A DNA stretch of 64,000 bases from Halomonas urumqiensis (GCF_003028575.1 NZ_PYUD01000005.1:1-64000); one strand, 5' to 3'; shown: positions 18,274 through 28,113, numbered from the stretch's first letter. Numbers and translations: made by a program. Notes: generated by a model not told the origin, from the sequence alone.

Positions 18274-19227
18274 TCAGGGGCGTCCGCGCCCGAGGGTATC
18301 GGCGGCGTGGGCACCTCGCTCGCCTGGCGGTCGCGGATCGCCAACCGTGGTATCGCGACGTGTCTGACGCTCCATTTCACTGTTGATCTCGCCGCCCAGC
18401 AAGACCACAAAGGCCGACAGCCAGAACCACAGCATCAGTACCACCACAGCGCCGAGCGAGCCGTACAATTGATTCAGCGTGGCCATGTGGCCGACATACA
18501 GCGACAGCCCGCCACTGCCCAGCAACCAGAGCAGCGTGGCGGAGATGGTGCCCACGCTGAGCCACTCCCAGCGTGGTGCACGACGGTAGGGGCCGAAGCG
18601 GTACAGCACCGCGATCAGGAACATCATCACCAGCAGCAGGATCGGCCAGCGCAGCAAGCGAATGCCGGTTACCAGCCAGGGATCCAGCCTCAAGGCATCG
18701 ATCACCAGCGGTACCAACGCCACCAATAGCATGGTCACCAGCGTCACCACGACCAGCCCGACCGTCATGGCCCCCACCACCAACCCGCGCCGCCAGAAAG
18801 TACGACGCTCGCCCTCTCCGTAGACGACGTTGAGCCCGACGATCATGCCGCGCACGCCTTTCGAGGCCACGAACAACGCCACCAACACACCGCCGACCGC
18901 CGTCAGGCTCAGCCCGCGACTGGTATTTTCGCTGATCTCGCGGGCCTGGTCGCCGACCAGACTCGCCGCGCCCGGCGGCAGGATGCGTGAAAACTCGATG
19001 ATCTGGCGCGCCATGTCCTGGGGATCGAACACCAGCGCCCAGAACGAGATGAGCGCGGCAATGGCGGGAAACAGCGCCAGCAACGCATAGAAGGCGATAC
19101 CGGCAGCCAGCATCGTGACCCGGTCATCGACCAACGCCTTGTGCACCCGCCACAGGATGTCGTACCAGCCACTGCCGCTGATGGCGTGAGGCCGTGTGGC
19201 CTCGCGCCCGCGTCGGGTATGGGTCAT
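18274..19227 (-). CDS. YihY/BrkB family inner membrane protein
   Basis: A 317-residue protein with about six transmembrane helices and the family hallmarks: LAAGIAFYALLALFPAIAALIS early on, a GxG-rich ending with LYGSLGAVVVLMLWFWLSAFVVLLGGEINSE. The family was once called RNase BN, but it is a membrane protein without known nuclease activity. It may be a transporter or flippase. The last 45 residues are polar and cytoplasmic. It starts three bases after the stop of the protease-like gene, so the two form an operon. Confidence 0.85.
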   Translation of the reverse strand: MTHTRRGREATRPHAISGSGWYDILWRVHKALVDDRVTMLAAGIAFYALLALFPAIAALISFWALVFDPQDMARQIIEFSRILPPGAASLVGDQAREISENTSRGLSLTAVGGVLVALFVASKGVRGMIVGLNVVYGEGERRTFWRRGLVVGAMTVGLVVVTLVTMLLVALVPLVIDALRLDPWLVTGIRLLRWPILLLVMMFLIAVLYRFGPYRRAPRWEWLSVGTISATLLWLLGSGGLSLYVGHMATLNQLYGSLGAVVVLMLWFWLSAFVVLLGGEINSEMERQTRRDTTVGDPRPPGERGAHAADTLGRGRP

Positions 19228-19230
19228 GCA

Positions 19231-19758
19231 TCACTCCTGGGTGGATGGGCGCAGCACCATGCGCGCGTCGCGGATTTCGATATCGAAGCGATTGAGGAAA
19301 CTCATGCCAAGCAGCGCCACGTCCCCATCGAGCCCGGGACTGATGGAACCCCGCACGTCATTGGCCGAGAAACCGCCCAGGCTGACCTCATCCAGTGTGG
19401 TCAGCTCCCCACGCACCCGGCCATTGGCGGTGTTGAACCAGGCCGAGCCGCTAGGGGTGAGGGCAAGGCGTTCGGCAAGCCCTGATGGCACCGACACGTA
19501 GGTCGCTCCGGTATCGAGCAGGAATTCCACCGGTTCGCCATTGATCCGCCCGGTGGCCACGAAATGGCCCGAGCGGTTGCGTGACAGGGTCAGCGACTCG
19601 GCGCCATCCACCGCATTGACCAGGTGGGCATTGGGGTTGCGCTGCTCTTCGAGGTAGCCATGAAACCACCAGGTACCGGCGCCCATGAACAGCATCCAGA
19701 ACAACAGCATCATGCCGATGCCAGTGCGTCGCAATGCATTGTTGTCTTCGCCCATCAA
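19231..19758 (-). CDS. Membrane-anchored clan AA aspartic protease-like protein
   Basis: A 175-residue protein with one N-terminal membrane helix (about 12-33) and a retropepsin-like domain. The catalytic motif is FLLDTGATYVSVP (near residue 82) and a later LLGMSFLNRFDIEIRD matches the TIGR02281 group. A single domain of this kind must dimerise to make an active site. It probably sits in the periplasm, tethered to the inner membrane. The first two codons are both ATG; either may start translation. It is followed after three bases by the YihY gene. Confidence 0.8.
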   Translation of the reverse strand: MMGEDNNALRRTGIGMMLLFWMLFMGAGTWWFHGYLEEQRNPNAHLVNAVDGAESLTLSRNRSGHFVATGRINGEPVEFLLDTGATYVSVPSGLAERLALTPSGSAWFNTANGRVRGELTTLDEVSLGGFSANDVRGSISPGLDGDVALLGMSFLNRFDIEIRDARMVLRPSTQE

Positions 19759-19853
19759 CTCCCCCCGCCCGCCAGGGCATTCGCCCCCTTCACTTCGACT
19801 GTATGCGGGGGTGAGGATTCACTACCAGGTAGACCTCCCGGGTCAGCACTGGC

Positions 19854-21212
19854 TCAGGGCTGACCATTGCGCGCCTCCCAGTCCTTGGCGGCCTGCTGGC
19901 CACGGGCCTGGTTCACGAACAGGCAAATCAGGATCGCGACGATGAACAACGCCGCGCACAACAGTATCGAGGCCTGCAGCCCCACCACCGACTGCAAAAG
20001 CCCCAGGGCGATGATGCCGAACACCCCGGCCAGCTTGTTGGCCAGCCCCCAGAAGCCGAAGAACTCGGCGGCCTTGCGGCTGGGCGAGAACAGCCCCACC
20101 AGGGCGCGACTGGCAGACTGGCTGGAGCCCAGCGAAAGCCCCGCCAGGCAGCCGACGAACAGGAACAGGTGCTGGGCCTGCCAGTCGAGTCCGAAACTCG
20201 CATTCAGCCAGGCGGTCACCTCCGGGGTCGCCCAGATGGCGACGATCGCCGCCACCCACAGCATCAGCGTGAACAGGTAGGTGACCCGCGTTCCGATGCG
20301 GTCCTGAAGGAAGCCGAACCCGAGCGCCCCCGCGGCCGCGGTGATCTGCACGATGATGAACATCAGGTTGCGGATCGCCTCGTCCCAGCCGATCACCTGG
20401 GCCCCGTAGATGAAGGCGAAAGCGATGATGATGTAGACCCCCGCCATCGAGAACAGCAGCGAGATCAGAAAGATGCCCAGATCACGAAAATGGCGAAGTT
20501 CGTGGAGGGTCACGGTGACCCGCTCGATGGCGATGGCGCGATAGGACTTGCCGGGTGGCTGAGGCGTGCCACGCTCCTTGACCCACAGGAAGGTGGGGAT
20601 CGCTGTGATCAGGAAGAAGGCGGCGGCGAAGGGCCCAACCCAGCGAATGCGATCGAAATTGTCCGCCGTGGCCTCGCCCAGCACCACCAGGGTAAAGCCG
20701 GCGGCAAACAATCCACCCACGTACCCAAGTGCCCATCCGAAGCCCGATATCTTGCCGAGATCCTCCGGTGGACCCAGCCCCGGCAGAAAGGCGGCGATGA
20801 ACGACTCCCCCATGGAGTAGGCGTAGTTCGAGAAGACGATCAGCAGAAGGCCCAGCACCACATAGCCCGGTGCGACGAAATAGAGCATCGCCGTGGTCGC
20901 GACCGTGGCCAGGTAGCTGGCGAACAGGAATCGCTTCTTGGTGGCCTGGTAATCCATCACCGCGCCGCAAAGCGGGCCGGTGATGACCACCATCAGATAA
21001 CTCACCGCCAGCGCTAGGCTCCACAGGAAGTTGGCGAGCCGGTAATCGTCGCCCCGGTCCCCGACGATCACCGTGGTGAACAGCTCGCCGAACACCACGG
21101 TGATGATCAGCAGGGTATAGGCCTGGTTGGCGAAGTCGAACATCGCCCAACCGAAAATTTCCTTTCGCGACGCCCTCGTCCTCGGCAGCGGGCTATGCAT
21201 GGTCACGCTCAT
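19854..21212 (-). CDS. MFS transporter of the UMF1/Atg22-like group
   Basis: A 452-residue membrane protein with about 12 helices. The start (ASRKEIFGWAMFDFANQAYTLLI) and segments such as FLPGLGPPEDLGKISGFGWALGYVGG are typical of the UMF1 family in proteobacteria, which is related to the vacuolar exporter Atg22. The substrate is unknown. It is transcribed alone. The 95 bases downstream before the protease-like gene contain GC-rich inverted repeats but no clear T-run. Confidence 0.8.
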   Translation of the reverse strand: MSVTMHSPLPRTRASRKEIFGWAMFDFANQAYTLLIITVVFGELFTTVIVGDRGDDYRLANFLWSLALAVSYLMVVITGPLCGAVMDYQATKKRFLFASYLATVATTAMLYFVAPGYVVLGLLLIVFSNYAYSMGESFIAAFLPGLGPPEDLGKISGFGWALGYVGGLFAAGFTLVVLGEATADNFDRIRWVGPFAAAFFLITAIPTFLWVKERGTPQPPGKSYRAIAIERVTVTLHELRHFRDLGIFLISLLFSMAGVYIIIAFAFIYGAQVIGWDEAIRNLMFIIVQITAAAGALGFGFLQDRIGTRVTYLFTLMLWVAAIVAIWATPEVTAWLNASFGLDWQAQHLFLFVGCLAGLSLGSSQSASRALVGLFSPSRKAAEFFGFWGLANKLAGVFGIIALGLLQSVVGLQASILLCAALFIVAILICLFVNQARGQQAAKDWEARNGQP

Positions 21213-21273
21213 CGGCCGTCCCTGTCATGACATATCGAATCCGCCTAGCCTAGCAGGAGTGCGTCAATGCGTA

Positions 21274-22407
21274 CTAAACAACGACTGTCGATCGCGAGGA
21301 AGCGGGTTTTTCCAAGCCATCCTCATCGTCTTTCCACTGATGTTCACGTTCGAGCAGCGCCCGCTTGCGCTCCACGCCCCAACGATAGCCCGAAATCGAC
21401 CCGTCGCTGCGCACCACCCGGTGGCAGGGAATGGCAAGTGCAAGGGTATTGGAGGCACAAGCCCTGGCCACGGCGCGCACCGACTTGGGTGAACCGATCC
21501 GCTGCGCCAACTCTGCATAGCTGATCGTGGTGCCAACGGGGATCTCGGTCAGCGCATGCCAGACCCGCTGCTGAAAAGCGGTGCCACGAATGTCCAGCGG
21601 CAGTGACAACCCGACACCAGGTGCCTCGACAAAGCCCACCACACTGGCGACCCAGGCGTCGAAATCCTGTCCCCCCGGGACCAGGTTGGCATTGGCGAAG
21701 CGATCCTGGAACTCCTGCAACAGCCGCTCGGGATCGCTCCCCAGGGAAATGGCGCAAATGCCCTTTTCGCTGGTCGCCACCAGTATCGTCCCCAGTGAAC
21801 TTTCTCCCAGGGCGAAACGAATCTCCATGCCCTTCCCTCCGGAACGGTAACGCTTCGGTGTCATGCCGAGCATGCGATTGGAACCGGCATAGAAGCGCCC
21901 GCTGGAATTGAACCCCGCGTCATAGATCGCCTCGGTCACCGTCTCGCTGTTCAGCAGTTCGGCTCTCACCCATTCAGCACGCCTTGCCACGGCGTAGGCC
22001 CTGGGCGTCAGCCCCGTGACCGCCTTGAATACGCGGTGAAAGTGGAAGCGGCTCAGCCCCGCGGCTTGCGCCAGTTCATCGAGCGAAGGCAGGTCTTCGG
22101 ATGCTTCGATGAGACGGCAAGCCCTGGCGACGCTCTCGGCGTGCCTTCGGGCCAACGATGGCGCCTGGGGGCGACAGCGCTGGCACGGCCGGTATCCGGC
22201 CCGCTCAGCCGCCGCCGAATCGGCGTGGAACTCGGCGTTTTCTCGACGCGGACGGCGCGATGCACAGGTGGGGCGGCAATAGATCCCGGTGGTACGCACC
22301 GCGTAAACGAAAGCGTCGTCCGCTGCGGCGTCGCGGGCCAATACCGCCGCCCATTTCGCTGTATCGGAATCGAAGGTGGCAGGTGAATCGGTGGATGTCT
22401 CGAACAT
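21274..22407 (-). CDS. ada: Bifunctional Ada: methyl-sensing regulator and O6-methylguanine-DNA methyltransferase
   Basis: A 377-residue Ada. The N-terminal domain (about 15-80) binds zinc and takes methyl groups from phosphotriesters, with cysteines in YCRPTCASRR and CQRC. An AraC helix-turn-helix follows (about 90-180, LAQAAGLSRFHFHRVFKAVTG). The C-terminal O6-methylguanine methyltransferase (about 200-365) has the active site IPCHRVVRSDGSISGYRWG. The start at 22407 follows a GGGAG ribosome site; a longer form from 22476 would add 23 atypical residues. No alkB or alkA gene adjoins it. The last dozen residues are a Ser/Val tail beyond the usual end. Confidence 0.92.
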   Translation of the reverse strand: MFETSTDSPATFDSDTAKWAAVLARDAAADDAFVYAVRTTGIYCRPTCASRRPRRENAEFHADSAAAERAGYRPCQRCRPQAPSLARRHAESVARACRLIEASEDLPSLDELAQAAGLSRFHFHRVFKAVTGLTPRAYAVARRAEWVRAELLNSETVTEAIYDAGFNSSGRFYAGSNRMLGMTPKRYRSGGKGMEIRFALGESSLGTILVATSEKGICAISLGSDPERLLQEFQDRFANANLVPGGQDFDAWVASVVGFVEAPGVGLSLPLDIRGTAFQQRVWHALTEIPVGTTISYAELAQRIGSPKSVRAVARACASNTLALAIPCHRVVRSDGSISGYRWGVERKRALLEREHQWKDDEDGLEKPASSRSTVVV

Positions 22408-22676
22408 GGCAGGCTCCCGCTGTGGCTTCGACGGTGACACCAGGACCAGAATGGCCCCTGGCGCCACCGGCGTCACTTCGTTCCTTGCTTTGAAAGCCGC
22501 GTCAGCATGGATCCCCCATGTTCGCCGTCAAGCCACTGGCCACACGATACTAGACACAAACCGAAAAGCTCGGGCCATATCGTACTGACATCGGCGAAGG
22601 CGTTGACCGAGGCGCTACCCGTGATGGGGCGATTGGGATAGCCTCGAGGTGTTTCCGATCCGCCTGGTCACTCCCC

Positions 22677-23252
22677 ATGCTCAGCTTACGCCACCTTTCT
22701 TTCGCCTTGATGCTCAGTGTGTTGGGCACGGCACCCTCCACCGCTCGGGCGAGCGAGGCAACCTGGCAGGCGCTGCAGGAGGGTGGCTTGGTGGTGCTGA
22801 TGCGTCATGCACTGGCGCCGGGTGTCGGTGATCCGCCTGAATTCGAGCGGGGTCGCTGTGACACACAGCGCAATCTTTCCGCGGCCGGGCGCACTCAGGC
22901 CGAGGCGGCTGGCCGGGCGTTACGCCAGCGAGACATCCCCATTGACGAGGTATTTTCGTCACAGTGGTGCCGAGCGCTGGATACCGCCGAGCTGATGGAT
23001 GTCGGCGAGGTAGCGCCAGCACCTTGGCTGGATTCCTTCTTCCGTGAGCGTAGCGAACAAGCGGCGCGCACCCAACGCGCCCGCGAACGCATCCTGGACT
23101 GGCAAGGCCCAGGTAACCTGCTGCTGATCACACACCAGGTGAACATCTCGGCGTTGACGGGTAACGGGGCGGGGTCTGGCGACATGCTCGTGGTGCGCCC
23201 GGATGGGGACGACATACAGAGTGTCGGGCGGTTAAGGCTTCGCGCCGAGTAA
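22677..23252 (+). CDS. Exported histidine phosphatase family protein
   Basis: A 191-residue protein with a signal peptide (about 1-25, ending TARASEA) and the histidine phosphatase fold. The phosphohistidine motif is [10 protein letters not shown], with a conserved arginine in [13 protein letters not shown] and the second histidine in [14 protein letters not shown]. It is a short, SixA/Ais-like form likely acting in the periplasm. The substrate is unknown. Its 3' end overlaps that of the convergent arsH gene by 21 bases. Confidence 0.8.
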   Translation: MLSLRHLSFALMLSVLGTAPSTARASEATWQALQEGGLVVLMRHALAPGVGDPPEFERGRCDTQRNLSAAGRTQAEAAGRALRQRDIPIDEVFSSQWCRALDTAELMDVGEVAPAPWLDSFFRERSEQAARTQRARERILDWQGPGNLLLITHQVNISALTGNGAGSGDMLVVRPDGDDIQSVGRLRLRAE

Positions 23253-23987
23253 GCCCACCGCCGCCCGGTCCGTCACCGGGTCGGCCTTGGCGCCCGCCGC
23301 TTCGCGGCGCTCAGAGTAGCGGTCCACCAGGGTTTCGCCGTGGGGCCGCAGCAGCAGGGTGAAGCGTACCAGTTCCTCCATCACGTCGACGATGCGGTCG
23401 TAGAGCGGCGAGGGGCGCATTCGGCCGGCCTCGTCGAACTCCTGGTACGCCTTGGGCACGCTGGATTGGTTGGGGATGGTGAACATGCGCATCCATCGCC
23501 CCAGCAGGCGCAGGGTGTTCACCGCATTGAACGACTGCGAGCCGCCGCTGACCTGCATCACCGCCAGGGTACGCCCCTGGGTGGGCCGAACCGCTCCCAT
23601 GCTCAGCGGCAGATGGTCGACCTGGGTTTTCATCACACCGGTGATCTGGCCATGGCGCTCGGGGCTACACCACACCTGCCCCTCCGACCAGATAGCCAGC
23701 TCTCGAAGTTCACGCACGGCGGGGTGATCGTCGCCGGCCACCTGGTCCGGCAGCGGCAGGTCGGAAGGGTCGAAGATCCGCGTGTCGGCGCCGAAATGGC
23801 GCAGCAGCCGTGCCGCCTCCTCCACCGCCAGGCGCGAAAAGGAGCGTTCGCGCAGCGAACCGTAGAGCAGCAGGATACGCGGCGGATGGCCGAGTGGATC
23901 AGGCAAGCCCTGACCAGGCCGCTGGCGAGCAAAACGCGCGTCGAGCGCCGGGAGATGGTCGGGGTCGGTCAGTGTGCGAAGTCTCAT
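23232..23987 (-). CDS. arsH: NADPH-dependent FMN oxidoreductase ArsH
   Basis: A 251-residue flavodoxin-like protein of the ArsH type, which oxidises trivalent organoarsenicals or reduces quinones and metals. Family segments are [17 protein letters not shown], the FMN-binding [23 protein letters not shown] and the end [21 protein letters not shown]. The start at 23987 has an AGGAGGC ribosome site. An open extension further upstream overlaps the MFS gene and is not used. Its start overlaps the MFS stop by four bases, so it is coupled to that gene. No arsC or arsB is in the window. Confidence 0.9.
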   Translation of the reverse strand: MRLRTLTDPDHLPALDARFARQRPGQGLPDPLGHPPRILLLYGSLRERSFSRLAVEEAARLLRHFGADTRIFDPSDLPLPDQVAGDDHPAVRELRELAIWSEGQVWCSPERHGQITGVMKTQVDHLPLSMGAVRPTQGRTLAVMQVSGGSQSFNAVNTLRLLGRWMRMFTIPNQSSVPKAYQEFDEAGRMRPSPLYDRIVDVMEELVRFTLLLRPHGETLVDRYSERREAAGAKADPVTDRAAVGLLGAKP

Positions 23988-25147
23988 GTCGCCTCCTTGA
24001 TGGCGTGGGTTTGCAGAGCGACCAGCGCCACCAGGGCCGCCAGCCCCAGGGCGGAGGAGAACAGCAGCGCCTGGGTACCGAAGCGCTCGATCAATAGCGC
24101 AAAGGCCAGCGGTGCCAGCGCCTGGCCGAAGCGTGCCGGCACCATCAGCACGCCCTGGCGCAGGCCATAACCATGGGGGCCGAAGATCGCCAGCGGCAGC
24201 GTCCCCTTGGCGATGGTGAGAATGCCGTTGCCGGCGCCGTGCAACAGCACGAAGACGAACGCCAGCGGGGCGCCCAGCGTCATCACCCCGAGCGCGCCGA
24301 TGGGATGGGCCACCACCGCCAGCTTCGCCGAGAGCAGCGGATGGAAGCGCCGCAGCAGCGAGAACTCGAGCAGGCGCGCCGCCACCTGGGCCGGTCCCAC
24401 CAGCGCGGCGGCGGCGATGGCGCCGGCGGGAGAGAGACCCGCGATCTGCAGCAGCCAGGGCAAGTGCGCCGCCATGCCGGTGCTGATGAACCAGGTGACG
24501 GTGAAGACGAAGGCCAGCAGCGCCATGGGCAGCCAGGTCGACTCCGCACCGTCGGATGTCACCTCGGCCCGGGGAGCGGGCGGCTGGATACCGACAGGAA
24601 TCAGCAGACGGTTGAGCGGCAGGCCCAGCAACAGATGCACCGCCGCCCAGGTGAAGCAGGCGTTCTGCCAGCCGAACTCGGCATCGAGCCAGCCGGTGAT
24701 CGGCCAGCACACGGTGCTGGCGAATCCCGCGAGCAGGGTGATCCCGGTAATCGGGCCACGCGCCTCGCGGCCATAGAGCCCCGCCAGGGTCGAGAAGGCC
24801 GATTCGTACAGCCCCATGCCCATGCCGACACCGATCACCAGCCACCCCGCCCACAGCATCATGGGCCCGGCGGCCAGCCCCAGCATCACCAGCCCCAGGG
24901 CGAACACCAGGCTGGAGACCGCCAGCACGTCTCGCCCACCGAAGCGATCGATGCGACGCCCCACCGCCGGCCCCAGCAGCGCCGACACCACCAGCGCCGA
25001 AGAGAACGCCGCGAACACCGTGCCGGTGGAAAGACCAAGATCCCGCGCCATGGGCACCGCGAGTATCGCCGGCAGGTAATAGGTCGAGCCCCAGGCCAGG
25101 GTCTGGGAAACGCCCAGGGCGATGACCACACGGGTACGAGGGTTCAT
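23984..25147 (-). CDS. MFS transporter in the arsH-padR cluster
   Basis: A 387-residue transporter with about 12 helices. It starts [23 protein letters not shown], a common start in MFS proteins found with arsenic or aromatic genes. It overlaps arsH by four bases, and a perfect palindrome (25150-25172) lies right before its start codon and includes its GAGG ribosome site. This suggests repression by the PadR protein encoded just upstream. The substrate is probably a toxic anion or metalloid species, inferred only from arsH and the cysteine-bearing PadR. Confidence 0.8.
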   Translation of the reverse strand: MNPRTRVVIALGVSQTLAWGSTYYLPAILAVPMARDLGLSTGTVFAAFSSALVVSALLGPAVGRRIDRFGGRDVLAVSSLVFALGLVMLGLAAGPMMLWAGWLVIGVGMGMGLYESAFSTLAGLYGREARGPITGITLLAGFASTVCWPITGWLDAEFGWQNACFTWAAVHLLLGLPLNRLLIPVGIQPPAPRAEVTSDGAESTWLPMALLAFVFTVTWFISTGMAAHLPWLLQIAGLSPAGAIAAAALVGPAQVAARLLEFSLLRRFHPLLSAKLAVVAHPIGALGVMTLGAPLAFVFVLLHGAGNGILTIAKGTLPLAIFGPHGYGLRQGVLMVPARFGQALAPLAFALLIERFGTQALLFSSALGLAALVALVALQTHAIKEAT

Positions 25148-25149
25148 CT

Positions 25150-25172
25150 TATACCTCGATCACCGAGGTATA
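25150..25172. promoter_or_regulatory. Palindromic operator before the MFS-arsH operon
   Basis: TATACCTCG-N5-CGAGGTATA is a perfect 9-5-9 palindrome two bases from the MFS start codon. On the minus strand its inner half carries the GAGG ribosome site, so a bound repressor would block both transcription and ribosome loading. A second copy precedes the padR gene. Confidence 0.75.
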
Positions 25173-25196
25173 TAAACCCGAAAAAAACCCATGCAC

Positions 25197-25619
25197 TCAT
25201 TCTTTGCGCTCCTCCCGATTCGCTGCCGCCTTGCCGGTCATGCGGCGGCTCTCGACGATGCAATCCGTGGCTTCAAGCCAGGCATCCACCGCCACCTGAA
25301 AGGCATCACGGCCCTTGTCCGTCAACGCGTAGACCTTGCGAGAGCGCCCCTGCACTACCTCGGAAGTCGAGTGCAGGTACCCCCCCGCCTCGAACTCGTT
25401 GAGCATCGGATACACTGTACCCTCGGAGGGGCTACAGCACCCCTTGGTGCTCTTCTCCACCGCCTGTACCACCTCGTAGCCATGCATCGGCTTGCGGTGC
25501 AGCACGCTGAGCACGAAGAACTTCGACAACGACATCTTGATCGTGCCGTGCCAGTACGAAGGGTCGCTGTAGTCGGGGATCTTGCGGCCGCTGGCCGCCC
25601 CGGTCTTGGTTCTGATCAT
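25197..25619 (-). CDS. PadR-family regulator with vicinal cysteines
   Basis: A 140-residue PadR repressor: winged helix (about 30-100, FVLSVLHRKPMHGYEVVQAVEKSTKGCCSPSEGTVYPMLNEFE) and a C-terminal dimer helix. The adjacent cysteines in KGCCSPSEG lie at the turn before the recognition region. As in ArsR-type sensors, such a pair could bind As(III) or Sb(III). The neighbouring arsH supports this, but it is inference. The long start at 25619 keeps the segment YSDPSYWHGTIKMSLSKF, which looks like part of the fold. Matching palindromes precede this gene and the MFS gene, so it is probably self-repressing. Confidence 0.85.
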   Translation of the reverse strand: MIRTKTGAASGRKIPDYSDPSYWHGTIKMSLSKFFVLSVLHRKPMHGYEVVQAVEKSTKGCCSPSEGTVYPMLNEFEAGGYLHSTSEVVQGRSRKVYALTDKGRDAFQVAVDAWLEATDCIVESRRMTGKAAANREERKE

Positions 25620-25629
25620 GGGAGCAACC

Positions 25630-25652
25630 TATACCTCGATGCTCGAGGCGTC
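25630..25652. promoter_or_regulatory. Second PadR-type operator, before padR
   Basis: TATACCTCG-N5-CGAGGCGTC has the same left arm and spacing as the site at 25150-25172, with three mismatches in the right arm. It begins eleven bases upstream of the padR ATG. The weaker symmetry suggests lower affinity, as often seen for the regulator's own promoter. Confidence 0.65.
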
Positions 25653-25691
25653 AAGGCAGCACATTCCTCGAGATGCCTGGGCGACTTGTGC

Positions 25692-25871
25692 CTATCGCAA
25701 CAGGGTCAGTACCAGGGCGATTCCGCCCACCACCAGCGCCACGATCACTGCGGCGCCGACCGCGCGGTCAAGCCAGCGGTCGAACTGCGCACCCAGCGAG
25801 CGCCGCGGAGAGCGGCGGCGTGTGGCGCCGCGCCGACTGGGCCCGTGGGCGGTGTGGCGGGGGAAGGCCAT
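25692..25871 (-). CDS. Small single-pass membrane protein, 59 residues
   Basis: A short frame starting MAFPRHTAHGPSRRGATRRR: a very basic N-terminal half of about 35 residues followed by one hydrophobic helix (about 37-58, VGAAVIVALVVGGIALVLTLL). The layout is that of a tail-anchored inner-membrane protein with a positively charged cytoplasmic side. No family is recognised, and the ribosome site is weak. It is a plausible gene but not certain. Confidence 0.45.
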   Translation of the reverse strand: MAFPRHTAHGPSRRGATRRRSPRRSLGAQFDRWLDRAVGAAVIVALVVGGIALVLTLLR

Positions 25872-26093
25872 GGTAGAAGTCCGGTTTCATCACATGGGGG
25901 GTGAGCTTACGAAGATAAAGCTTACGATTTGTGCCGTACCGATGCCAGCGATGGCATATCCGGCGAACCGGGTGAATGCAGGGATTTCTTGCGCCGGGGA
26001 TTGATTATCGCCCACCGCGCCCCGATGCTGTGATAAAGAGCAGGCTAACGTTCTCGGCCTGCCCCGTTGCCACCCCCTTTTGCCGGAGTCGCC

Positions 26094-27089
26094 ATGTCTC
26101 GTCTCGCTAACACGCCCCTTTCCGTTCTCGACCTGGCGCCCATCCGCGACCGTGGCAGCGTCGGCGACAGTTTCCACGAGAGCGTGGCGCTCGCCCGGCT
26201 CACCGAACGGCTGGGCTTCACTCGCTACTGGTTGGCGGAACACCATAGCATCGAAGGCATCGCCAGCGCCGCCACCGCTGTGCTGATCGGCCATATCGCG
26301 GGGGCCACCGAACGCATTCGCGTGGGCAGTGGTGGAATCATGCTACCCAACCACCCGCCGCTGGTGGTGGCCGAACAGTTCGGCACCCTGGAAACCCTCT
26401 ACCCCGGCCGCATCGACCTGGGGCTTGGCCGCGCGCCGGGTTCGGATGGCGCCACCATGGCGGCGATGCGCCGCAACCCCCAGGCCGGCGTGGATGACTT
26501 TCCCGAACGGCTTGCCGAGCTGCAGGGCTTTCTCGGCGACGAGCAACCTGGGCAGCGCGTCCGCGCGGTTCCGGGACAGAGCACCAATGTACCGATCTGG
26601 CTGCTCGGCTCCAGCGGCTACAGCGCCCAACTGGCGGCTCGCCTGGGGCTCCCCTTCGCTTTCGCCGCGCAGTTCGCGCCGGGCTACCTGCACGAAGCAC
26701 TACGCCTGTATCGCGACAATTTTCGGCCCTCGGCAACCCTCGACAAACCGCATGCCATGGTCGGCCTGCCGGTGATCGCCGCCGAAAACGATGAACTGGC
26801 CGAGTATCTCGCCTCTACCGCGCGCCAGAAATTTCTCAACCTGATTCGCGGCACGCGGCTGCGCTCGCAACCGCCGGTCGAACGGCTCGACTGGACACCC
26901 CTGGAGCAGGCCCAGGTCGGCCAGTTCCTGGGCGCGGCGATCATCGGCGGCCCACAGACCGTGCGTGAAGGGCTCGAGGCCTTCCTGGACCAGACCGGTG
27001 CCGATGAACTGATGATCAACACCGATACTTACTCGGCTGAGGACCGCCTGAGAAGCTACGAGATCGTCGCCGAGCAGTGGCGCTCATGA
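26094..27089 (+). CDS. Luciferase-like (LLM) flavin-dependent monooxygenase
   Basis: A 331-residue TIM-barrel oxidoreductase of the bacterial luciferase family, using FMNH2. Hallmarks are [42 protein letters not shown] and [25 protein letters not shown], which place it in the single-component-like YhbW/MsnO8 subgroup. The substrate is unknown. The start at 26094 follows GGAG. Its stop overlaps the azlC start (ATGA), so it is coupled to the amino-acid exporter genes. Confidence 0.85.
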   Translation: MSRLANTPLSVLDLAPIRDRGSVGDSFHESVALARLTERLGFTRYWLAEHHSIEGIASAATAVLIGHIAGATERIRVGSGGIMLPNHPPLVVAEQFGTLETLYPGRIDLGLGRAPGSDGATMAAMRRNPQAGVDDFPERLAELQGFLGDEQPGQRVRAVPGQSTNVPIWLLGSSGYSAQLAARLGLPFAFAAQFAPGYLHEALRLYRDNFRPSATLDKPHAMVGLPVIAAENDELAEYLASTARQKFLNLIRGTRLRSQPPVERLDWTPLEQAQVGQFLGAAIIGGPQTVREGLEAFLDQTGADELMINTDTYSAEDRLRSYEIVAEQWRS

Positions 27090-27799
27090 GCCAGGACAAC
27101 GCCTCGAGGCCGACCTTTCACCATCTCGTCAGCGGCTTCAAGCGCATGGCGCCGCTGTCGATGTTCGTCATCGTCTTCGGCCTGGCGTTCGGGGTGGCGG
27201 CGCTGCAGCAGGGCCTTTCCGGCTTAGAGACGCTGATGATGAGTGGGCTGGTATTCGCCGGGGCCGCCCAGTTCGCCACGCTGGAGCTGTGGGGCGACAG
27301 CATCCCGCTGATACCGCTGGTGGCGATCACACTGGCAATCAACGCCCGCCACCTGCTGATGGGTGCGGTCTTCTACCCGAACCTGCGCGACCTGTCCGCG
27401 CCCAAGCGCTACGCCAGCCTGATCCTGCTCAGCGATGCCAACTGGGCGATGGCCATGACCGGCACGACTCCGGCGGAGCGGCTGGGCATCCTGATCGGTG
27501 GCGGCGTGGCGCTATGGACCACCTGGATGATCGGTACCGGCCTTGGCGTGATATTCGGCAGTGCCATCAGCCAGCCCGAACGCCTGGGGCTCGACGCCAT
27601 CATGGGCTGTTTCCTGCTGGCGATGCTGGTGGGCGACAAGCGTGACCTCGGTGTGCTGGTGCCCTGGAGCGCCGCCGCCCTGGCAGCCCTTGCCGCGATG
27701 ACCTGGCTGCCGCCCCACGCCCATGTGATCGTCGGCGCCCTGGCGGGTGGCATCGTCGGGCTGCTGATGCCCGACCGGCGCGGGGAGATCGACTCATGA
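27086..27799 (+). CDS. azlC: AzlC-family branched-chain amino acid exporter, large subunit
   Basis: A 237-residue membrane protein with the AzlC motifs [34 protein letters not shown] and [12 protein letters not shown]. With AzlD it forms the two-part exporter (LIV-E type) for branched-chain amino acids or analogues. It starts at the ATGA overlap with the luciferase-like gene and ends in an ATGA overlap with azlD. All three genes are therefore one coupled unit. Confidence 0.9.
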   Translation: MSQDNASRPTFHHLVSGFKRMAPLSMFVIVFGLAFGVAALQQGLSGLETLMMSGLVFAGAAQFATLELWGDSIPLIPLVAITLAINARHLLMGAVFYPNLRDLSAPKRYASLILLSDANWAMAMTGTTPAERLGILIGGGVALWTTWMIGTGLGVIFGSAISQPERLGLDAIMGCFLLAMLVGDKRDLGVLVPWSAAALAALAAMTWLPPHAHVIVGALAGGIVGLLMPDRRGEIDS

Positions 27800-28113
27800 C
27801 CCTTCAGGCCTCGGGTGGCGGCATCATGCTGGCCATCGTGATCATGGCGCTGACCACCTACCTGACTCGCGCCGGTGGTGTGTTCGTGATGGCACGGGTG
27901 CCGATCGGGCCCCGCGTCGAGCGCTTCATCAACGCCATGGCCGGCTCGGTGCTGGTGGCGGTAATCACCCCCATGGCGGTGAACGGCGACTGGGGCGCAC
28001 GCATGGCGCTGGTCGCCACGGTCGGGGTGGTACTGCTGGTACGCAAGCCACTACCGGCGATCACCGCAGGCATCCTCACCGCTGCCCTGTGGCGGTTGGT
28101 GTTTCAGGGGTGA
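27796..28113 (+). CDS. azlD: AzlD-family exporter, small subunit
   Basis: A 105-residue membrane protein with about four helices, including the segments IVIMALTTYLTRAGGVF and FINAMAGSVLVAVITPMAV that mark AzlD. It is the small partner of AzlC and is coupled to it by a four-base overlap. It is complete by family length and ends the operon. A GC-rich hairpin at 28206-28223 may end transcription. Confidence 0.88.
   Translation: MTLQASGGGIMLAIVIMALTTYLTRAGGVFVMARVPIGPRVERFINAMAGSVLVAVITPMAVNGDWGARMALVATVGVVLLVRKPLPAITAGILTAALWRLVFQG

Noticed and set aside
18274-19227. RNase BN
   Set aside because: The old name for this family is wrong: the protein is an integral membrane protein with no nuclease motif.
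23988-24854. Upstream extension of arsH
   Set aside because: The extension is in another frame of the MFS gene and has no family residues; the ATG at 23987 has a good ribosome site and the correct ArsH start.
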